From assembly GCA_945881915.1 (NCBI GenBank), contig CAMCVW010000012.1, positions 1-64,000 on the forward strand: a DNA stretch of 64,000 nucleotides, in the 5' to 3' direction. The DNA comes from Thermoflexus hugenholtzii JAD2 (lineage in GTDB: Bacteria > Chloroflexota > Chloroflexia > Chloroflexales > Roseiflexaceae). Position numbers and translations under genes: made by a program. The notes below the pieces were generated by a model. The model did no database searches. It was not told where the DNA came from and saw nothing but the letters and a program-made list of their open reading frames with translations. Positions 45,587-54,923 of this stretch are shown here, piece after piece; position 1 is the stretch's first letter, and each line of letters begins with the position of its first letter.

Positions 45587-46978
45587 ATGAGCACAGATCT
45601 CCAATTTGGTGCTGACGTTGAACACATCAGTGAACCCGATGCACAATGGACCGATGAAGCTGCAGAGGTGTACGTGAATGATGCACACACCAAGACTGCA
45701 GCCGTTGAAGATTCTGTGCAAATCTATCTGCGTGAGATTGGCCAAGTCAAACTGTTGACTGCGGCCCAAGAAGTCGCGTTGGCTATGCGACTCGAGGCGG
45801 GTGTGTACGCTCGTGAAGTGCTCGCAACCCGTGTAACGTACACACCCATACCAGACTCCTTTTCACATATCGTGCAGCTCGTTGCGAGCATTTCTGCGCC
45901 GCATGAGGTAGCACACGTCGCGGCGCTCTGGCAAAAACGCGGTGGGCCATGGCATGATTTACCCTGGGTGCTCGCCGCTGTGCAACGAGAAGGTTTGTTA
46001 CTGCGCACAACATCTGCAGACACCTCCTATGATGAGCAGCACGATGTCCTCCGCAATCGCGAACGAATGCTTACCACTGCCACAATGACTGGATTACTCT
46101 GCGTGGTGCCAGTCTTTCATCGCATGTTGGCTGCAGGTCACGATGCAAGCAACGCGATGTGTTGGCTCCTTGGAACAATGACAGAGGGTCGCATCATTGC
46201 GGAGTGTGGCGATCGTGAACGACGTCAGATGACGCGACGCATCGATGATGCAGATGAGGCCCGTCAGAGCCTCATTCAAGCTAATTTACGATTGGTCGTG
46301 AGCGTCGCTAAAAAGTATATTGGGGGACCACTCACCTTTATGGACCTCGTCCAAGAAGGGAACATTGGCCTGATGCGTGCAGTCGAAAAATTTGATTACA
46401 TGCGGAAAAATCGATTTTCGACCTATGCCACATGGTGGATACGCCAGGCCGTCTCGCGCGCTATTGCCGAACAGAGTCGTATCATTCGACTGCCAGTCCA
46501 CCTCAGCGATGCAATCGGGCAAATGCGGCGTGTGACCCGCACCCTGGAACAAGGGCTGTCACGAGAACCGACGCCAGACGAAATTGCCAGAGAAATGGGA
46601 ATTTCGGACCAAAAAGTGCGCCGATTGCTTCACGCTTCGACACAACCAATGTCACTCGAACAACCGATCAACAGCGATGGTGATGGACGTATCGGTGAAT
46701 TGTTGGCTGACGAACACAGTGACTCACCCGATGATATTGCAACGTTTCATATGCTGCAAGCGGATATTTCTGCAGCACTAGCTGCTCTCCCAGAGCGAGA
46801 ACGCTCGATTGTGATGCTCCGGTACGGCTTGAGTGATGGGCGTAGACGAACGCTCGAAGAGGTCGGCGTGGCGTTCGGAATCACGCGTGAACGCACAAGG
46901 CAGATCGAAGCAGATGCGTTGCGACTCCTGCGTTCTCCGCAAGTTGGCGCACATTTGATTGGGTATTTAGAGGCATAA
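45587..46978 (+). CDS. RNA polymerase sigma-70-family factor
   Basis: A 463-residue factor of group 1/2. Region 1.2 is [20 protein letters not shown] near residue 44. A poorly conserved stretch of roughly 150 residues follows, then region 2 ([49 protein letters not shown]), region 3 and region 4 with the helix-turn-helix [20 protein letters not shown]. It is either a main sigma or a close stationary/stress type. The ATG at 45587 has GGAAGG upstream. No anti-sigma gene is adjacent. A terminator follows. Confidence 0.93.
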   Translation: MSTDLQFGADVEHISEPDAQWTDEAAEVYVNDAHTKTAAVEDSVQIYLREIGQVKLLTAAQEVALAMRLEAGVYAREVLATRVTYTPIPDSFSHIVQLVASISAPHEVAHVAALWQKRGGPWHDLPWVLAAVQREGLLLRTTSADTSYDEQHDVLRNRERMLTTATMTGLLCVVPVFHRMLAAGHDASNAMCWLLGTMTEGRIIAECGDRERRQMTRRIDDADEARQSLIQANLRLVVSVAKKYIGGPLTFMDLVQEGNIGLMRAVEKFDYMRKNRFSTYATWWIRQAVSRAIAEQSRIIRLPVHLSDAIGQMRRVTRTLEQGLSREPTPDEIAREMGISDQKVRRLLHASTQPMSLEQPINSDGDGRIGELLADEHSDSPDDIATFHMLQADISAALAALPERERSIVMLRYGLSDGRRRTLEEVGVAFGITRERTRQIEADALRLLRSPQVGAHLIGYLEA

Positions 46979-46990
46979 GCAAAAAGTTCG

Positions 46991-47022
46991 CCCGCTCTGC
47001 ATCTGCAGGGCGGGTCCTTTTG
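46991..47022 (+). terminator. Terminator of the sigma factor gene
   Basis: An 11-bp GC-rich stem (CCCGCTCTGCA with TGCAGGGCGGG) and a two-base centre, then TCCTTTTG, 13 bases past the stop. Confidence 0.85.
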
Positions 47023-47023
47023 T

Positions 47024-47470
47024 TTATGGGCGCCTTTTGACCATCATGGTCATCGTGCCTTTTTGGACGAGTACAGCGTGTTGATTATGCACTGCTACCG
47101 AAAATGAAATGATACCGCGGTCTGGGCTTTTGGTTTCACGCATGGCCGCCACTTGGATGCGTGCATGAATCGTGTCATTGAAGCGTATCGGGGCGCTGAA
47201 TACCCACTCTAAGCCCAAGAATGCAATGATTGCGTCGGGGTCCATATCGGTACGGTATTTGAGGCCGTTGACTATGGATAGCCCGAGTAACCCGTGTGCG
47301 ATGCGCTCACCAAAAACGGATTCTTTCATATACTCGGCATCAGTATGGAGGCGATTAAAATCGCCAGTCAACATTGCAAACATGCTGACCTCTGTTTCGC
47401 CGATTGTTCGGGCAGGGGTCACAAAGGATGTTCCGATTGCGTAATCTTCGTACCACTGATAGATCGACAT
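47024..47470 (-). CDS. MaoC-like acyl dehydratase (hot-dog fold)
   Basis: A 148-residue protein matching R-specific enoyl-CoA hydratase/MaoC domains: the catalytic segment FAMLTGDFNRLHTDAEYM holds the Asp and His, and RIAHGLLGLSIVNGL follows. It probably hydrates or dehydrates an acyl-CoA. The ATG at 47470 has GGGGG upstream; a longer frame runs back into a terminator. It is downstream of sucD. Confidence 0.88.
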   Translation of the reverse strand: MSIYQWYEDYAIGTSFVTPARTIGETEVSMFAMLTGDFNRLHTDAEYMKESVFGERIAHGLLGLSIVNGLKYRTDMDPDAIIAFLGLEWVFSAPIRFNDTIHARIQVAAMRETKSPDRGIISFSVAVHNQHAVLVQKGTMTMMVKRRP

Positions 47471-47482
47471 GATTCCCCCCAC

Positions 47483-47517
47483 AAAAAAGCGGCAATACGT
47501 ATCACACGTACTGCCGC
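47483..47517 (-). terminator. Terminator between sucD and the MaoC-like gene
   Basis: GCGGCA pairs with TGCCGC and TACGT with ACGTA around a short loop, followed on the minus strand by six Ts. It ends sucD transcripts or lowers expression of the MaoC-like gene. Confidence 0.75.
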
Positions 47518-47533
47518 AGACGAACATTGCTGG

Positions 47534-48412
47534 TTACTTTGACAGTGCTTCTTTGACCAGACGAGCAATGTCTGTCGGTAACTCTGCCACAGTCACACCG
47601 ACAGCCTGCAGTGCTTCGATTTTCTCTTGAGCAGTACCTTCACCACCTGAAATAATCGCACCTGCGTGGCCCATCCGCTTTCCTTCCGGCGCAGTCCGAC
47701 CAGCGATGAAGCCGACGACGGGTTTTGTGACATGTTTGCCAATGTATTTTGCTGCATCTTGCTCGGCGTTGCCACCGATTTCACCAATGAGCACAATGGC
47801 TTTTGTTTCGGGGTCTGCTTGGAACAGTTCGAGAGCGTCGATGTAATTGGTGCCAATGATTGGGTCACCACCAATGCCGACAATAGAACTCTGACCCAAG
47901 CCAATGCGCGTCAACGCATCCACCGCTTCGTAGGTCAACGTACCAGACTTTGATACGACACCGACGGGACCAGGAGTGGCAATGTTGCCTGGGATAATAC
48001 CGACTTTTGCTTGGCCTGGAGTAAGTAATCCAGGACAATTGGGGCCAATCAAACGCGCACCGCATTCTTTGACGAACGCGTACGTCGCCACCATGTCGTT
48101 TGCAGGAATACCTTCGGTGATACAGACAATGAGTTTGATCCCTGCAGAAGCGGCTTCACGCACTGCATCGGGCGCAAAAGCAGCAGGAACATAAATAATC
48201 GATGTGTTTGCATTTGTGGCTTTGACCGCATCAGCAACCGAATTGAAAATCGGTACTTTACCGTCAATTGCTGTCTGACCAGCTCGGCCGGGAGTGACTC
48301 CTGCAACCACATTGGTACCATACAGAACCATTTGGCGCGTATGAAATTCACCTTCGCGGCCGGTAATACCCTGCACCACGAGACGGGTGTTCTTGTCGAC
48401 GAGAATGCTCAT
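47534..48412 (-). CDS. sucD: Succinyl-CoA ligase, alpha subunit
   Basis: A 292-residue subunit, standard length. [12 protein letters not shown] is the CoA-binding start, [11 protein letters not shown] and the phospho-His site [14 protein letters not shown] near the C terminus are intact. With a beta subunit it makes ATP or GTP from succinyl-CoA in the TCA cycle. No sucC is adjacent, which is unusual since the pair is normally side by side. GGAG precedes the ATG. Confidence 0.95.
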   Translation of the reverse strand: MSILVDKNTRLVVQGITGREGEFHTRQMVLYGTNVVAGVTPGRAGQTAIDGKVPIFNSVADAVKATNANTSIIYVPAAFAPDAVREAASAGIKLIVCITEGIPANDMVATYAFVKECGARLIGPNCPGLLTPGQAKVGIIPGNIATPGPVGVVSKSGTLTYEAVDALTRIGLGQSSIVGIGGDPIIGTNYIDALELFQADPETKAIVLIGEIGGNAEQDAAKYIGKHVTKPVVGFIAGRTAPEGKRMGHAGAIISGGEGTAQEKIEALQAVGVTVAELPTDIARLVKEALSK

Positions 48413-48724
48413 TTGTGTTTCTCCGGATCGTAACTTTTGCTTTGCTATCCTACCACTTCACACGTGATTCGGCAAATCAGGCTGCGCAAACGGTGGCCCA
48501 GGCACTCCCCTATGGTACCTGACGCACGGTTCTTTATTGGGAACAATTCCGCTGTGAGTAATTGGTGCATGTTGTCGTGAAGCGACATGCACGTTGTTAT
48601 CGGTTGGCTTGTTCTCTTTGGCGATGGAGCGCTTATCGGCTACGTTTGGATTGCTTTTGCTGATAATCTTCGCGATGAATGGAAAATAGCTGTGAATTTG
48701 TACATTTTGCACAAATACTACTGC
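48413..48724. other. Intergenic stretch without a recognised gene
   Basis: About 310 bases between the divergent sucD and the small His-rich gene. Frames here have no ribosome binding site, and no known RNA is recognised. Confidence 0.45.
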
Positions 48725-48753
48725 TTGCGTTCATATGAAATGCACAATATACT
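48725..48753 (+). promoter_or_regulatory. Promoter of the small His-rich gene
   Basis: TTGCGT at 48725-48730 and TATACT at 48748-48753 with a 17-base spacer, 40 bases before the ATG. Confidence 0.55.
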
Positions 48754-48792
48754 CTGTATGTGGATATTTTGCATTGGCAAGGAGGCCAACAT

Positions 48793-49011
48793 ATGGACCA
48801 TGTACATGTGGAACAGTCGTTCAGCGATGACATATTGAGAGAAATGCCGGAAGTTCACGAAATGTTTTCTGCATTGCATATTGAGGCAAGTCACAATCGG
48901 TTGCATATTCAAGCAGAAGCTGCAGGGCTCGACATGGATGTCGTACTCGCTGCGATGGAAATGAAAATGCGACGTATGCTCTCCCGACCAATGGGTGATA
49001 GCCTCAACTAG
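48793..49011 (+). CDS. Small His/Met-rich hypothetical protein
   Basis: A 72-residue protein beginning MDHVHVEQSFSDDILREMPE. The translation signal AAGGAGG is near perfect, so it is very likely real. The section LHIEASHNRLHIQAEAAGLD then VLAAMEMKMRRML is helical and loosely recalls DUF1858/ScdA-N helical domains, but without their Cys residues. Seven His and ten Met suggest metal or redox interaction, but this is inference. It is monocistronic with its own promoter and terminator. Confidence 0.6.
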   Translation: MDHVHVEQSFSDDILREMPEVHEMFSALHIEASHNRLHIQAEAAGLDMDVVLAAMEMKMRRMLSRPMGDSLN

Positions 49012-49028
49012 GAAAATTGTTGGTACAC

Positions 49029-49058
49029 AAACCCGATGCATCATATGCAGCGGGTTTT
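49029..49058 (+). terminator. Terminator of the small His-rich gene
   Basis: AACCCG pairs with CGGGTT, with an inner TGCA/TGCA pairing across one mismatch, then TTTT, 18 bases after the stop. Confidence 0.75.
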
Positions 49059-49256
49059 CAGAGTGAACACAAGATTCGCTCCGTTCCCGAAGAGTCTCCC
49101 GGCGAGTCTGTGTCCCGTACGGGCAAGGCATAAGCTTTTGGGTATCGTAGCGAACTGTTCGAGACGAATATGTTTCTCTACGGAACGTATACGTGCTGGC
49201 ACATTTTTGAGTTGGATTTCCGTGTGCGCTGTTGGGTGGTCTGATGCGTACACAAA

Positions 49257-49285
49257 ATCCCCTGCATCACACTGATGCAGGGGAT
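49257..49285 (-). terminator. Terminator after the unknown membrane protein gene
   Basis: A perfect 13-bp stem (ATCCCCTGCATCA and its complement) with a 3-base loop, 15 bases past the minus-strand stop, followed by TTTG. The 200 bases to its left (49059-49256) hold no recognised gene. Confidence 0.75.
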
Positions 49286-49300
49286 GCTGTCTTGGAGGAG

Positions 49301-50479
49301 CTATTGAGCTGAGCCGCGCAAGCGTTTGCTGACGGTCATTTCGAGCATTGGATTGACATGGCCTTTACGCACGCGCTGGAGCATAAAGCGGAAGCTGAGG
49401 ACGATATGAGCGGCAATGAATCCCCAGTTTATCACATAGGTAATCATGTGTATGGGCTCGACGCCAATAAGCGACTGACTGACCATGGTAAAGATGAATA
49501 CACCATAGCCAATGTACACGTGGGCGGTGCGGATGTGCGCATGGAGTTTGGGAATGCCATAGAAGTATAAACTCGCGACAGCGTGCACAAAAAAGAACAT
49601 CAAATAGATATTCGATGCGTAGATGTGTGTCAAATAGGCAGACGACATCGCGGCTTTGGCAGCCGCATAGATTTCTTTGTTGTCGAATCCTGCGCCGTAA
49701 TAACAGATGGTATCCACGGTCAGTGTGACAAAGATTACCCAAGCAAGGCCGCGATTCCAGATGGCTGATTTACGTTTGCGTGCGCGTTGTTCTTCGGCGA
49801 GCGCAGCATGTTCGGTGTCGCTGAGGGATGTCTGATTGGCTTGATACGTCGCAAAGGAAATCTTGGGGAAGGAGCGAGAGGTCGATAACAGACTACCCAA
49901 CAAAAGAACTTCTCCCAGGTTGGCAATGAGACCCAATTGCATTGACGCGGCCATGAACATGACTAACGCGCCAGCAAGGAGCCACCAAGATTTTTGTGTG
50001 ATATAGAGAGCAATACCAAAAGCAATCATAAAGGTCATGGTGGTGATTGCGGCTAATGGCGGGCCGGATTGTTCGGACAGGACGTAGCGCAGCGCACCTT
50101 CGGTGCTGACAATGTATTGTGCACCGCCAAAGTATTCGTAGATCCCGTAGAAGATACAGCTCACGACGCCGATATAGGTCAATACGGTCATCCCAGAGCG
50201 CCATGCCCAGGCGACACTCCCATTCCGTGCGAGCGTGATACCGGCAATCATCAGCAACGGGGTACCGACAGCGTGGAATGCGTACCGAACCATGTTCAGC
50301 GAAAGTAACGTATCGCCAATTCCAATCATTGCGCCGAGGCCCAGGATCGCGTTATCAAATCCCAGACCGATGCCACTGAGTGCCAAGAGCCAGAGTGCGA
50401 CACTCTTTTGTTTTGCAGCCGCTTGGCTGATGAGTGCCGTAATGACGAAGTGTACTGCTGCAAATCCAAGGTAGGCCAC
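49301..50479 (-). CDS. Polytopic membrane protein of unknown family beside ACIII
   Basis: A 392-residue protein with about nine or ten hydrophobic segments and one cytoplasmic loop near residues 220-245 (AALAEEQRARKRKS). His residues occur in several helices (YAFHAVGTPLL, YLTHIYASNIYLM, FFVHAVASLYFYG, AAHIVLSF), a pattern compatible with a haem- or metal-binding membrane protein, but no known motif is complete. I do not recognise the family. The start is GTG at 50479 without a close ribosome binding site, so the N terminus is uncertain. It follows the ACIII operon after a strong terminator. Confidence 0.7.
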   Translation of the reverse strand: MAYLGFAAVHFVITALISQAAAKQKSVALWLLALSGIGLGFDNAILGLGAMIGIGDTLLSLNMVRYAFHAVGTPLLMIAGITLARNGSVAWAWRSGMTVLTYIGVVSCIFYGIYEYFGGAQYIVSTEGALRYVLSEQSGPPLAAITTMTFMIAFGIALYITQKSWWLLAGALVMFMAASMQLGLIANLGEVLLLGSLLSTSRSFPKISFATYQANQTSLSDTEHAALAEEQRARKRKSAIWNRGLAWVIFVTLTVDTICYYGAGFDNKEIYAAAKAAMSSAYLTHIYASNIYLMFFFVHAVASLYFYGIPKLHAHIRTAHVYIGYGVFIFTMVSQSLIGVEPIHMITYVINWGFIAAHIVLSFRFMLQRVRKGHVNPMLEMTVSKRLRGSAQ

Positions 50480-50884
50480 GATGTCTATAGTAGTCCCTTC
50501 TCTCCACCCGAAGGTGGTAACGCGTGAGCCGGTAGAGGCCGGTCGACGAAGAATGACGAATCATTTTCATTCGTTATCAGAGTGTAGCAACTTCTTTGAA
50601 AGACACAAGAGTAAAAAACGATATACAGAAATGAAGAATATGTTGTGTATTTATTGTGTAGTATTATCGAGTAACTACGTTTTGCAGCTCATGAACAAAG
50701 CATTTCATGCAAGCACAGAGGAGCTCCATCAATCACGAGCGCCGAATCGTGATTGATGGAGCAGAGGAATACCGGGGGGGAATGAGGATGAAGAGGGTTT
50801 GTGGCGCTTGGTGATGATTGCTCATCGCTATAGGCATACTATGCACGGGAGAGATGAACGACGAATGAGCAATCCTTGAGAAAA
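50480..50884. other. Intergenic stretch between actF and the membrane protein gene
   Basis: About 400 bases without a recognised gene. It contains an AT-rich region, the large inverted repeat at 50723-50762 and a G-rich run near 50776. It should hold the promoter of the membrane protein gene; no convincing -35/-10 pair was found. Confidence 0.5.
50723..50762. repeat. Perfect 16-bp inverted repeat with 8-base loop
   Basis: GCTCCATCAATCACGA and its exact complement flank GCGCCGAA. No T run follows on either strand, so it is not a standard terminator. It may be a protein-binding site, a processed RNA hairpin or a mobile-element end. Confidence 0.7.
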
Positions 50885-50919
50885 ACAAGAGAGCCCACCC
50901 GTTACGGGTGGGCTCTCTT
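50880..50919 (-). terminator. Terminator of the ACIII operon
   Basis: A perfect 16-bp GC-rich stem at 50885-50919 with a 3-base loop, followed on the minus strand by TTTTT, 14 bases past the actF stop. Confidence 0.92.
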
Positions 50920-50933
50920 GGTAGGTACGTGAG

Positions 50934-52160
50934 TTAGTGATTTACTGGAGCGTGATTCCCGTGACCATGACCTGCTAGTTGCGCTTCGAGCTCGGGGATT
51001 CGATGGTCGTGTGGGGGCAATATGGGCAGTTGCTTGAGATAGCGAATGACCATTGCCACCCAGAGGCCGCCGATACCGATGAATGCGGAAACGTGTGTCC
51101 AGTGAATTTGGAATGCACCCTTGTGGAACGCGGGATTAATCAGCCAGAATACATAGACCACTTCGATGAAGACAAGCCACATCGAAATACGTGCGACTAC
51201 CTTGAAGTTGCGCTTGGTGTGACGCGACAGCAAAAGGAAGAACGGCAAGAAGAAGTGGCCAAAAATCAACGCAATTGCGAGGTACTGCCAACCATAGTTG
51301 GTACGTTCGTAGAACCAGGGTGTTTCTTCTGGGATGTTACCGGACCAGATGATGAGGTATTGCGAGTAATTCAGGTAGGTCCAAAGCACGGTGAAGGCAA
51401 AGGTGAATTTGCCGAGGTCGTGCAAGCGATCTACGGGAATTTCGTAACCGAGCAGATTATTCTTGGACAACAGCCAGAGAACAATGATCATCAGGGCGAA
51501 TACGGTCAGCACTTGTCCAATCATCCACCCTACGGGGTACATGGAGGAGAACCACAGGGGCTCAAGTGACATGCCCCAGTCGGTTGCTGCAAATGTCCAG
51601 AGCATGACGTGTGCAACGAGGCCTGGTCCGCCGACATTGGCGAGTTTGTCGCGAAACGTTTCGGTCTCGCTCATCGGGGCGTTTTCTTGTTGAATCGAGA
51701 GGGAGCGTAAGCGCCGAGCGAGCAACCCCCAAGCGACAAAATAGAGAACGGCGCGAATGATAAAAAACGGAATGTTGAGGAAATGCACTTTGGCGGAAAT
51801 AGCGTGCTCTTCGGCGATACGGACCGGATCGGTCCATTCGTAGAGAACGGTGATTCCCAGCAAAATAGGGATAAACAGAATGCCCATCCATGGAATAACT
51901 AGTGCAGCCGCCTCGACGAAGCGCCGAATAATCAGACCCCAGACGCCGCTGGTGATGTGCTGGAGCGTGAGCAGGAACATACTTCCTGCAGACAAGCCAA
52001 AGAAAAACAAAAACGCAAACAGGTACGATTGGAGTACCTGGCTCGTCGAGCTGACCGCTATCCCCACCACAGTGAGTGCGAGTGCAGCGCCGCCGACGAT
52101 ATAGGCACGCTTTTGCAGATTATCAAAAGTCGTGCGTAATTGATCAGTCTGTTCTGCCAC
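50934..52160 (-). CDS. actF: ACIII subunit ActF, integral membrane protein
   Basis: A 408-residue polytopic protein with about ten helices, the expected size of ActF, which is a short relative of the quinol-binding ActC. The segment TFAATDWGMSLEPLWFSSMY and YLIIWSGNIPEETPWF are typical. The C terminus is His-rich (GHGHGNH). The start is GTG at 52160 with AAGGAT upstream. It is the last gene of the operon. Confidence 0.9.
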   Translation of the reverse strand: MAEQTDQLRTTFDNLQKRAYIVGGAALALTVVGIAVSSTSQVLQSYLFAFLFFFGLSAGSMFLLTLQHITSGVWGLIIRRFVEAAALVIPWMGILFIPILLGITVLYEWTDPVRIAEEHAISAKVHFLNIPFFIIRAVLYFVAWGLLARRLRSLSIQQENAPMSETETFRDKLANVGGPGLVAHVMLWTFAATDWGMSLEPLWFSSMYPVGWMIGQVLTVFALMIIVLWLLSKNNLLGYEIPVDRLHDLGKFTFAFTVLWTYLNYSQYLIIWSGNIPEETPWFYERTNYGWQYLAIALIFGHFFLPFFLLLSRHTKRNFKVVARISMWLVFIEVVYVFWLINPAFHKGAFQIHWTHVSAFIGIGGLWVAMVIRYLKQLPILPPHDHRIPELEAQLAGHGHGNHAPVNH

Positions 52161-52179
52161 GGTTCTATCCTTGCAGTAG

Positions 52180-52206
52180 GCACGACTGAGGTTTGCTCAG
52201 TCGTGC
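52180..52206 (-). other. Intercistronic hairpin between actE and actF
   Basis: A perfect 11-bp stem (GCACGACTGAG and complement) with a 5-base loop in the 54-base gap. No T run follows, so it is more likely an mRNA stability or processing element than a terminator. Confidence 0.6.
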
Positions 52207-52214
52207 ACGCGCAC

Positions 52215-52886
52215 TTACTTCTGTGCTGGTGGGTTATTTTGCATCTCGCGGATGTACGCGATGATTGCCCAGCGATCGTCGATGTTTTGGATGCGGAATG
52301 CAGCCGGAAACATAGTGTACTTCGGATTGTCAGCAGTCTGTGGCTTGGTGGGGTCATACTTCGTATTTGGCACCCCGTGGGTGATTGTAGAGAAGTAGTA
52401 CCCATCAGGTGCCTGGTCGAGAGTGAACGTCTCGTTTGTGACTGCTTTGCCGGTCAGTTGGTCGACATAGAACAGCGCAGGGACCTTGAGTCCTAGACCA
52501 CCCTTCGAGATAGGCCCGGCTGCAGGACCTTTGCCATTGCCTTTTTCGCCATGGCACGAAGCGCAGTAGATTTTGTAGCGTGCTTGGCCACGAGCCATCA
52601 CCGCCTCGTCGATGGTAATTGGGTTAGTGGTGACGTACGCTGCGATTGGGTCGCCGTTTTCGCGGCCTGTCGTGCGGGCATCGATTTTGAGGCCGGTGCG
52701 CGAGACCGTGCCGTCGATGAGCGGACGTGCAGAAGACCCGTTGGAAAAGAAATCACTAGCGGTCAGAGCGTTGTTCTTGGGCTGATCGTACATCTCGAGA
52801 TGACATGCCGAAAAGATAATCGCGAACAAGCCAAGTACCATGATTCTGGCGACCATTCGCCGAAGTGACGTTTTGGTTACTTGCAT
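52215..52886 (-). CDS. actE: ACIII subunit ActE, monohaem cytochrome c lipoprotein
   Basis: A 223-residue protein. The signal peptide ends in lipobox FSAC, so it is a lipid-anchored periplasmic cytochrome. The haem site is CASCH, with Met ligands available in YTMFPAAF near the C terminus. It is the electron exit subunit of ACIII. The ATG at 52886 is preferred; a GTG at 52901 overlapping actD is possible. The start lies just past the actD stop. Confidence 0.9.
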   Translation of the reverse strand: MQVTKTSLRRMVARIMVLGLFAIIFSACHLEMYDQPKNNALTASDFFSNGSSARPLIDGTVSRTGLKIDARTTGRENGDPIAAYVTTNPITIDEAVMARGQARYKIYCASCHGEKGNGKGPAAGPISKGGLGLKVPALFYVDQLTGKAVTNETFTLDQAPDGYYFSTITHGVPNTKYDPTKPQTADNPKYTMFPAAFRIQNIDDRWAIIAYIREMQNNPPAQK

Positions 52887-52893
52887 GTGCGGC

Positions 52894-53457
52894 TCACTCA
52901 CTGAACTCGTTCACTGCATGTGCACCGAGCCCGATGAGGGTGCTCTTGGCCTTCGCAGCGTCGTATAAAGGATCACTTGATTCAATACACAGGAAGAACC
53001 CGTCTGTGGAAGCGCGCTCGAACCCTGGTGCATTGAAGACAGGGTGGTAGTGGCTTGGGAATCCACAGATCAGGAATAGCCCAAATACCGCAGCGAATGC
53101 GGAAAAAAGCACCATTCCTTCGAATGTGATAGGGACAAACGCTGGCCAACTGAAGTGTGGGCGACCGCCAATGTTCATTGGATAGTCAACCAGATTGACC
53201 CAGGTCATGAATCCGAAAAGGCCAATTGATCCCGTCAACCCACCTGCCAAGACGAGCCATGGGAGGCGAGATGCTTTGTGTCCAATAGCCTCATCGAGGC
53301 CGTGGACGGGAATGGGCGTGAATGCTTCGACCTTGGTATAGCCGGCATCTCGGATATGGCTTGCTGCATGGATGAGTGCAGACGAATCTGCGAACTCCGC
53401 CATGATTCCGTATGTGCCGGGCGATTGCGTTGCTGTTTTTGACAGTGCTTTAGACAT
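52894..53457 (-). CDS. actD: ACIII subunit ActD (DUF3341)
   Basis: A 187-residue protein with two membrane helices in the middle (WLVLAGGLTGSIGLFGFMTW and a second near residue 115) and a soluble N-terminal part GIMAEFADSSALIHAASHIR. This is the ActD/DUF3341 layout, which bridges the peripheral and membrane arms of ACIII. GAGAGG precedes the ATG. Confidence 0.92.
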   Translation of the reverse strand: MSKALSKTATQSPGTYGIMAEFADSSALIHAASHIRDAGYTKVEAFTPIPVHGLDEAIGHKASRLPWLVLAGGLTGSIGLFGFMTWVNLVDYPMNIGGRPHFSWPAFVPITFEGMVLFSAFAAVFGLFLICGFPSHYHPVFNAPGFERASTDGFFLCIESSDPLYDAAKAKSTLIGLGAHAVNEFSE

Positions 53458-53501
53458 GCATACCTCTCATAGAGTGGGAAAGGAACACGTGAACCGTACC
53501 T

Positions 53502-54920
53502 TTACGCACCCGTGTGATTTGATTCTTCGTGTTTTGCCGGATGTGCGGTTGTCTTGTGCACCAAGTCGCGTACTTCGAAGATGGCAATCATCGGAATAAA
53601 GCGGATGAACAGCAAGAACAAGACGAAGAATAAGCCAAATGAGCCGATAAACGTTGACCAGTCATAAAAGGTTGGGGTATACGCAGCCCACGAAGACGGC
53701 AAAAAGTCACGATGCAAGCTCATCACAATGATGACCCAACGTTCGAACCACATACCGATGTTGATGGCAATCGACACGAAGAACAGAACGGGGAGGTTCT
53801 GGCGAAGCTTCTTCGACCAGAGGGCCTGTGGAATCAACACGTTGAACAGAATCAGTGCCCAGTATGACCACGCATATGGCCCCGTGAATCGGTTAACGAT
53901 GAGGTAATACTCATAGATGCTGGAAGAATACCACGCGTAGAAGATTTCGCCGAAGTAGCCGTAGGTCACAATCATGCCGGAGGCCAACATGACCTTGCTC
54001 ATGACGTCGAAGTGCTTCATCGTAATCAGGCCTTCGAGGCCGAACCACTTGCGGATCGGAATCATCAGCACGATGACCATTGCAAAGCCGCAGTAGACTG
54101 CGCCAGCGACGAAGTACGGTGGGAACACGGTCACATGCCACCCAGGCAATTGCGCAACAGCAAAGTCGAACGAGATGATGGAGTGAACCGATAGCACCAG
54201 TGGTGTCGACAGACCTGCCAACAGCAATGAAGCAACTTCATAGCGCTGCCAGTGCTTGGCAGCACCACGCCAACCGAGCGCGAACAACCCGTACAATTTT
54301 TTAGCTATTGGGCTGGTGGAACGGTCACGCAGGGTTGCTAAGTCAGGAACCAAGCCGACGAACCAGAACAAAACTGATACCGTTGCATAGGTCGAAATAG
54401 CGAATACGTCCCATTCCAATGGGCTACGGAACTGTGGCCACATGCCCAGCGTGCTTGGGTATGGCAAGAACCAATAATCCAACCACGGACGACCCGTGTG
54501 AATCAGTGGGTAAATGCCGGCGCAGGCCACCGCGAAAATTGTCATTGCTTCGGCAGCACGGTTAATCGATGTACGCCAGTCCTGACGGAACAGCAACAAA
54601 ATTGCTGAAATCAATGTGCCGGCGTGACCGATACCAATCCACCACACGAAGTTGATGATATCGAAGCCCCAGGCAACCGGGATGTTAATACCCCAGATAC
54701 CGATACCGTACGTGAACAGTGCCGCCAAGGAGTACAGGTACAGCATGAGCAGCAGGCCAGCGGCTACGAAGCCAACGATCCATCCTACAGGTGTCTTGAG
54801 TACGGGGAAGAGGATGAGATCGCTGATTTTGGTCGTTACGGAGTTGAGCGATTGCCCTGGTGCCAAAAGGCTATCATACGTTTCGGTAACCGGGGGTTTG
54901 AGTTGCTTGGATGATTGCAT
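53502..54920 (-). CDS. actC: ACIII subunit ActC, NrfD-like quinol-oxidising membrane protein
   Basis: A 472-residue polytopic protein of the NrfD/PsrC family. Conserved stretches include NFVWWIGIGHAGTLISAIL, AEAMTIFAVACAGIYPLIHTG and PLVLSVHSIISFDFAV. It holds the quinol site of ACIII. The ribosome binding site GGAG lies in the last codons of actB; only three bases separate the genes, so they are coupled. Confidence 0.95.
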   Translation of the reverse strand: MQSSKQLKPPVTETYDSLLAPGQSLNSVTTKISDLILFPVLKTPVGWIVGFVAAGLLLMLYLYSLAALFTYGIGIWGINIPVAWGFDIINFVWWIGIGHAGTLISAILLLFRQDWRTSINRAAEAMTIFAVACAGIYPLIHTGRPWLDYWFLPYPSTLGMWPQFRSPLEWDVFAISTYATVSVLFWFVGLVPDLATLRDRSTSPIAKKLYGLFALGWRGAAKHWQRYEVASLLLAGLSTPLVLSVHSIISFDFAVAQLPGWHVTVFPPYFVAGAVYCGFAMVIVLMIPIRKWFGLEGLITMKHFDVMSKVMLASGMIVTYGYFGEIFYAWYSSSIYEYYLIVNRFTGPYAWSYWALILFNVLIPQALWSKKLRQNLPVLFFVSIAINIGMWFERWVIIVMSLHRDFLPSSWAAYTPTFYDWSTFIGSFGLFFVLFLLFIRFIPMIAIFEVRDLVHKTTAHPAKHEESNHTGA

Positions 54921-54923
54921 CTG

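Noticed and set aside
48470-48560. Possible small RNA (SRP or 6S) near sucD
   Set aside because: No SRP core motif and no long extended hairpin could be made by eye.
48587-48838. 83-codon plus-strand frame upstream of the small His-rich gene
   Set aside because: No ribosome binding site, and it overlaps the promoter and start of the well-supported small gene in another frame.
50551-50580. Fur-box-like word with GAATGA/TCATTC symmetry
   Set aside because: Only a short partial match to the consensus, not positioned at a convincing promoter.
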